Positions 26,864 through 32,143 of a stretch of DNA of 32,143 nt are shown piece after piece. The translations under genes were made by a program, and so were the position numbers. Position 1 is the first letter of the stretch. The number at the start of each line of letters is the position of its first letter. This DNA comes from Paulinella micropora (lineage: Eukaryota > Cercozoa > Imbricatea > Euglyphida): positions 237,799 to 269,941 of the forward strand of contig BJOX01000282.1 of the NCBI GenBank assembly GCA_009731375.1, in the 5' to 3' direction. The notes under the pieces were generated by a model, which made no database searches, was not told where the DNA came from, and saw nothing but the letters and a program-made list of their open reading frames with translations.

Positions 26864-28165
26864 GATCATCAAACCACAACCAATGGGGGACACGGCGGTA
26901 GCCCACACTAATGGACGCGGCGGTAGCCCACACTATTAAGGTAAACATACAAAAGGAGAACAATTTGCTTTTTGCTTTTGACAAAATGACAAAAGTGATC
27001 CCGTTGTCCAAAAATTGGTGGCACCGGTTCAGCCATAACGATATTATCTTATTGATTTATATACTAAAGGATTACAAAAGATATATAAAAAGATGATAAC
27101 TGGGAGAGTCGAACACGAGAAGTGTGGTAAGTGTAGATGTTGGAGATTACATGCACAATTTCTTAATAACAAAGGACGAAGGTTGAAGACTTGTGAAGCT
27201 TGTAGAGAAAGGAATAAAAGTGATCGTGATATGCGTAGATGCGAACATAATAAACAGAAATCTTGTTGTAAGGAATGTGGTGGGAGCCAGATATGCGAAC
27301 ATAATAAATATAAACAGTATTGTAAGGAATGTGGTGGGAGCCAGATATGCGAACATAATAAATAGAGATCTTCTTGTAAGGAATGTAAAGCAATGCGAAT
27401 TAGGTTGGAAGACTATATTGTAAGGTTTGCAACGAGGCAAGGCTAGATATAATGAAATAACTCTTATAACGGATCCTCTTTTTTTTTCAAAGTGCTTTTT
27501 TTTGGAAATGTTTATATTTTTTTCCAAAAACGTTTGAAAAAATCTAATTTTTTTTTGAAAAAACTCAAAAAAGATAACTTTTTTTGGATCTTATCACTTT
27601 TTTATTTATGGTCTTCTTTTAACAGGAGTGTTATTTTATCTATAATAAGTCTTATTATTAATTTGAGCAAAAAGTCCTTTTAAATCAGAAATAAGGTTCA
27701 AGTTCTTTGAAATTAATAGTAAGAGTTTTTATAAATAAACGAGGCTAAAAAATGTGTCCTAAAAAACTTAAAGCTTTAATTCAAGGTCGGCCAGACCAGC
27801 CCCCGCCCTCGGGGGAGCTCGGCCTTATTGGATATTGTCAAAAAATTTAAGTTTTGAGGACTTTTTTGAGGACATGCTATAAGTCGTTTTATTCAATAAT
27901 TCTCTTTATATTATATCTTTATTTATTTATATTTTCTTTAAAATTCATTAAAAATAAGTAAGTAAAATAATAAAGTAAATAGTAAATAGAATTTCATTGA
28001 AAATCCGCTTATTTGGGGTCCTCATTTAGGTACTTATTTTTTTGATGGGGTCCGAAAAAATTAGAAGGTCTTCATTGAAGGACCATATAAGGGCCATAAC
28101 CAACCGACTTCAGCAGTGTCTGAAAAAAGTGATCAATTTTGATTTAAAATAATTAATTAATATAA
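26864..28165 (+). repeat. Viral terminal inverted repeat, left end of copy 2
   Basis: Inverted copy of 21381-22680. It contains the tandem 25-bp units (26886-26935), the CEHNK gene remnant, the A/T runs and the GC-rich hairpin (about 27788-27825). The inner edge at 28165 is followed within 22 bp by the recombinase start. This shows that the recombinase gene is the first unique gene at the viral left end. Confidence 0.8.
27093..27446 (+). pseudogene. CEHNK-repeat zinc protein, TIR copy cut by a nonsense codon
   Basis: Same gene as at 22098-22451. It starts with the ATG at 27093 and is open to a TAG at 27363-27365, where the intact copy has TAT (Tyr). Loss removes the third zinc repeat and the tail. 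Another change near 27410 alters the tail as well. A leftover 61-residue upstream ORF (26911-27096) is also present as in the other TIR. Confidence 0.65.
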
Positions 28166-28186
28166 ACTTGTCTAATATATACCAAG

Positions 28187-29069
28187 ATGTGGAGCGAAGA
28201 CGATAGAAAATTTGTTAGACAATTAAGAGTTGCTACTACTGAAAATAAAATTTATGAAGTCGTGTCCAACTTCTACGATAGTGAGTTGAAACCAAGTATT
28301 GCCTTTCATAATGCTATTATATCGCTATTTAGCACACCAACGAATGATGAAGAGGCACTTGAGGCACTAAAAGCCATATATCCCAAATTTGCTATTGTGT
28401 ATCCAAATTTGAATAGTAGAAGGCAAAGACTTTCTGAGGTAAGAAAAAAAGCAATAGAACCTTATCAAAGTGAAAAGGTATATGAAATGAGCAAACTGGA
28501 TAAGTATTTTAATCTGAATGAAGATGAGCGGATTGATATTGTAGAAGGATATAAGAAAGATGTCAAAGCAAAAAAATGAACAAAAAATACAAATTGATGT
28601 TCGTGATGTAATGGCTAAAATGAACGATATGATATTAAGTAATGACCCTTATCTTAAACTACTTGCTTTGATGATAGCAATTGGAGCGAGGCCTGTGGAA
28701 ATATTTGATTAAAACACATATGAATTGATACCAGATAAACCAAGTTGGTTGAGGGTAAATAATTTAGCAAAAAAGAGAGAAGGACAAGAAAAGAATTGGA
28801 CTGAAGACCTGTCGTCCTTTTTACTCCTGAATTCGTAATAGAACAAGTAAATTCAATACGGAACCACTTCAAAAACAAAAAAGCAGTTATCATCAACAAA
28901 GAAGGCGTGCTTGATAAGCAAAAGAAGAATGAACTAAACAAAAGAATTATTAAAATCTTTCCTTGGCTTTCGGAATACACACAGAAAAGCAGTATGTTGC
29001 GGAAACTTTATGCGAGTTTGTTATATAGTAATTTTGCCAATCCGAAAATAGAGAATTTTAATACATGGG

Positions 29070-29073
<4 letters not shown>
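28187..29073 (+). pseudogene. Second copy of the telomere-resolvase-like recombinase, degraded and 3'-truncated
   Basis: About 95% identical to 1-830 by eye and supplying the true N-terminus (MWSEDDRKFVRQLRVATTE), with the ATG at 28187 after a TAATATATA box. Defects: an extra A in an A-run near 28571-28576 shifts the frame at residue 130; AAA became TAA at 28710-28712; the frame break near 28805-28815 is shared with copy 1; and the sequence stops at 29073 inside the VLGH region, where a (TA)n tract begins. The His and Tyr of the active site are missing, so it cannot be functional. Confidence 0.8.
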
Positions 29074-29129
<56 letters not shown>

Positions 29130-29183
29130 TCTCTCTCTATCTCTCTTTCTCTCTCTCTCTCTATATGTATATATATGTGTATA

Positions 29184-29228
<45 letters not shown>

Positions 29229-29232
29229 GTCC

Positions 29233-29283
<51 letters not shown>

Positions 29284-29309
29284 ATCTATCTATCTATCTA
29301 CCTATCTAC

Positions 29310-29357
<48 letters not shown>

Positions 29358-29545
29358 ACCAACCTACCTACCTACCTACCTACCTACCTACCTACCTATC
29401 TCCCTACCTACCTACCTACCTACCTACTTACCTACCTATCTACCTACCTATTTACCTACCTACCTACATACTTTCCGACCTACCGACCTACCTACCCTCC
29501 AACTTACCTACCTACCCTCCAACTGACGTACCCACCTACATACCT
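29074..29545. repeat. Microsatellite block: (TA)n, (TC)n, (TATC)n, (CTAC)n
   Basis: (TA)n at 29074-29128, TC-rich to about 29162, (TATC)n to about 29355, then (CTAC)n with drift to about 29545. It directly abuts the truncated recombinase without a gap, so it is either host sequence at a break point or an expansion inside the viral copy. 29546-29650 is short unique sequence with no gene. Confidence 0.9.
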
Positions 29546-29652
29546 ACCTATGTAGTTCCTTCTTTGGAAACAATCATCGACGGCATTCGCTCCATCTCAA
29601 TTACAACTAGCTTGACCGTGAAAACTGACCCCTCTACAAAAGAAGACGGTAA

Positions 29653-29684
29653 AAGTAGGAGTAGGAGTAGTGAAGTAGTAGTAT

Positions 29685-29742
<58 letters not shown>

Positions 29743-29868
29743 TTTAGTAGTGGTAGTAGTAGTTTTAGTAGTGGTAGTAGTAGTAGTAGTAGTGGTGGTG
29801 GTGGTAGTGGTGGTAGTATCAGTAGTATCAGTAGCAGCAGCGGCAGTAGTAGTAGTAGCAGCAGCAGC

Positions 29869-29909
<41 letters not shown>

Positions 29910-29941
29910 CAGTAGCAGCAGCAGCAGCAGTAGTAGTAGTG

Positions 29942-29975
<34 letters not shown>

Positions 29976-29977
29976 GA

Positions 29978-30021
<44 letters not shown>

Positions 30022-30097
30022 GAGGAGGAGGAGGAGGAGGAGGAGGAGGTAGGAGTAGTAGTAGTAGCAGTGGTAGGAGTAGTAGTAGTAGTAGTAA

Positions 30098-30169
<72 letters not shown>

Positions 30170-30238
30170 CTAGTAGTAGTAGTAGTAGTAGAAGCAGTAG
30201 TAGTAGAAGCAGTAATAGTAGTAGTAGTAGTAGTAGTG

Positions 30239-30284
<46 letters not shown>

Positions 30285-30369
30285 GAGGAGGAGGAGGAGT
30301 GGTAGTAGTAGGGTAGGAATAGTAGTAGAAGAAGTAGTAGAAGTAGCAGCAGCAGCAGCAGTAGTTGTG

Positions 30370-30417
<48 letters not shown>

Positions 30418-30432
30418 CTAGTAGTAGCAGTG

Positions 30433-30493
<61 letters not shown>

Positions 30494-30503
30494 AAGTAGT
30501 GGC
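29653..30503. repeat. Long (AGT/TAG)n trinucleotide tract with AGC, AGG interruptions
   Basis: About 850 bp of trinucleotide repeat, mostly TAG, with blocks of AGC, GGA and GGT. All the poly-Val, poly-Ser and poly-Leu ORFs in this region are artefacts of the repeat. Confidence 0.95.
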
Positions 30504-30590
30504 ATGTCTGTCTGTCTGTCTGTCTCTCTGTTTGTCTGCGTATCTATGTATCTGCGTATGTTTGTATGTCTGATGTCAGGATCACAAGAA

Positions 30591-30714
30591 GGCAGCATTG
30601 ATTTGACAGACGGCGCTGCAGATCCCAGGTAGCATGGATATAAGAGAGAGAGAGGGGGGGAGGGGGCAGCTTTGATTTGACAGACGGCGCAGCAGATCCC
30701 AGGTAGCATGGATA
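30591..30714. repeat. Tandem ~74-bp repeat around GACAGACGGCGC
   Basis: A ~50-bp unit (GGCAGC[A/T]TTGATTTGACAG... GATCCCAGGTAGCATGGATA) occurs at 30591-30640 and 30665-30714, each followed by a (GA)n and G-rich stretch. After the second copy come poly-G, poly-T and a 10-N gap (30791-30800). Host repeat of unknown type. Confidence 0.7.
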
Positions 30715-30758
30715 ACACAGAGAGAGAGAGAAGGGGGGGGGGGGGGGGGGTTTTTTTT

Positions 30759-30790
<32 letters not shown>

Positions 30791-30800
30791 NNNNNNNNNN

Positions 30801-30838
<38 letters not shown>

Positions 30839-30881
30839 CCTACCTACCTACCTACCTACCTATCTATCTATCTATCTATCC

Positions 30882-30935
<54 letters not shown>

Positions 30936-30978
30936 TTATGTATCAATCTATCAATCTATCAATCTATCTGTCTATCTG

Positions 30979-31029
<51 letters not shown>

Positions 31030-31034
31030 GTCTG

Positions 31035-31095
<61 letters not shown>

Positions 31096-31152
31096 GTATC
31101 TATCTATCTATGTATCTATCTATCTATCTATCTATCTATCTACCTACCTAGA

Positions 31153-31196
<44 letters not shown>

Positions 31197-31237
31197 CATC
31201 TATCCGTCTATCCATCCATCCATCCATCCATCAATCC

Positions 31238-31270
<33 letters not shown>

Positions 31271-31281
31271 CTATCTATCTA

Positions 31282-31348
<67 letters not shown>

Positions 31349-31401
31349 ACTAACTAACTATCTATCTATCTATCTGTCTATCTATCTATCTACCTATCTA
31401 C

Positions 31402-31453
<52 letters not shown>

Positions 31454-31476
31454 CTATATCTATCTATCTATCTATT
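30801..31476. repeat. Long (TATC)n microsatellite
   Basis: About 675 bp of TATC units with drift to CTAC, CATC, TGTC and TAAC. A further (TATC)n tract of about 55 bp lies at 31525-31588. No gene; open frames of YLSI repeats are artefacts. Confidence 0.95.
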
Positions 31477-31482
31477 GTATAG

Positions 31483-31523
31483 GAAAGTGTTTGTGGGAGG
31501 AATCGCCTGGAATACTACCAATG
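31483..31523 (+). other. Possible host exon: RNP2 segment of an RRM protein
   Basis: Between two TATC tracts lies a 48-bp unique island encoding RKVFVGGIAWNTTNG. KVFVGGIAWNTT matches the first strand (RNP2) and following loop of RNA-recognition motifs of the hnRNP/DAZAP type. It is preceded by TTGTATAG and followed by ATG|GTATCT, compatible with a splice acceptor and donor around a 41-nt internal exon. Flanking exons are not in the window. It could also be a retro-fragment caught between repeats. Confidence 0.35.
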
Positions 31524-31524
31524 G

Positions 31525-31581
<57 letters not shown>

Positions 31582-31589
31582 GTCTATCT

Positions 31590-32143
31590 GGCCACTTGAG
31601 GTGTCACTGACCCTCCCTTGGGCTTGGTTTTTTGAAATGGGTGTCATCTGTCGACAGACAGAGAATTAGGGGATGGTGTGGGTGTGCTGGGCCCGTGGTG
31701 GGGTGCCTTAAATGTGCCTAGCCATACGCCTATAAGTCACATGCCGAAATAGCGACGGGAAGCACAATCCTGTTCCCAGAATAAAACCCACAGTGCTCTG
31801 TCGGTTTATACTAGACTGTCGAACAGTCTCGAAACTCCATCTGCTTGCTGGGTCCTCTGTAATGGAGGTGGGAGCTCGTTCTGCAAGGGGCACTTATGGA
31901 ACGAGCCCTGGCCCCGCCTGGTACTAGGGAGATTTTGGTGTCGCCTGCATCAGTCCCTTCCGTGCAAACATCACGGCTAAGCTGGGCATCGGCTTCATAC
32001 TTTACCCACAGACTTCCTTGGTTGACGAAATCAGAAGCTCCTTTTTTCTGACATTAGTCGATATTTCATCAGTTGATCTTATCACTTACTCTACGGAGTG
32101 AACCAAGGCCACTTGAGGTGTCACTGACCCTCTCTTGGGCTTG
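31590..32143. repeat. 517-bp spaced direct repeat, host sequence, partial
   Basis: GGCCACTTGAGGTGTCACTG and the next ~17 bp occur at 31590-31626 and again at 32107-32143 with one mismatch. The window ends within the second copy, so this may be a tandem repeat with a ~517-bp period or a dispersed element with direct ends. The intervening sequence has no convincing ORF or recognised element. Confidence 0.5.

Noticed and set aside
28907-30573. Long ORFs rich in Tyr-Leu-Ser-Ile, poly-Val and poly-Ser
   Set aside because: They are translations of TATC and TAG microsatellites with no other coding signal.

Overview
The window holds an endogenous Polinton-like virus (PLV) or virophage-like element, most of one copy (about 1-22,680) and the beginning of a second (26,864-29,073), set in a repeat-rich eukaryotic sequence. 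The viral identification rests on a coherent gene set: a double jelly-roll major capsid protein (MCP), a probable penton/minor capsid protein, an A32/FtsK-HerA packaging ATPase, a TVpol-type polymerase next to a superfamily 3 helicase, a GIY-YIG endonuclease, a tyrosine recombinase of the telomere-resolvase (protelomerase) type, an S74-chaperone fibre, a virion-like protein with a phospholipase A2 motif, and several small Cys-rich zinc-binding proteins. The host side is long microsatellites, a 2.5-kb foldback palindrome, and a possible 41-nt exon of an RRM protein. A metazoan host (perhaps a mollusc) is only a guess.

Layout. 1-1258: recombinase, entering from outside the left edge. 1248-4492: small zinc-binding protein, lectin/fibre-like protein, penton, GIY-YIG. 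4633-11182 (minus strand): morphogenesis block with MCP, two unknowns, ATPase, Pro/Gln-rich protein and the coiled-coil/PLA2 protein. 11205-12556: small accessory genes. 12543-16633: long fibre and a second beta-rich protein. 16624-19814: unknown protein, SF3 helicase, TVpol. 19936-21362: three unknown, probably regulatory genes. 21381-22680: right copy of a 1.3-kb terminal inverted repeat (TIR). 22681-26863: repeats, the foldback element and a 629-base gap. 26864-28165: the TIR again, inverted. 28187-29073: the start of a second recombinase gene, cut off in a (TA)n tract. 29074-32143: microsatellites and host sequence.

The two viral copies point the same way, so the right end of copy 1 faces the left end of copy 2. 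A telomere resolvase plus TIRs suggests a virus whose free form was linear with closed hairpin ends; this is inferred, not shown.

The provirus looks decayed or the assembly is indel-prone. Frame breaks cut the recombinase, fibre-like protein, MCP, PLA2 protein, a short plus-strand gene and polymerase/helicase. Two genes carry an in-frame TGA, and the penton and one other gene have lost an obvious ATG. Several breaks lie in A/T runs of 9-10 bases, where sequencing error is a strong alternative. The recombinase break occurs in both copies, which argues that at least that one is real. Three 10-N gaps are fixed-size joins; the one at 4540 is flanked by an identical 25-mer, so it is probably an unmerged overlap.
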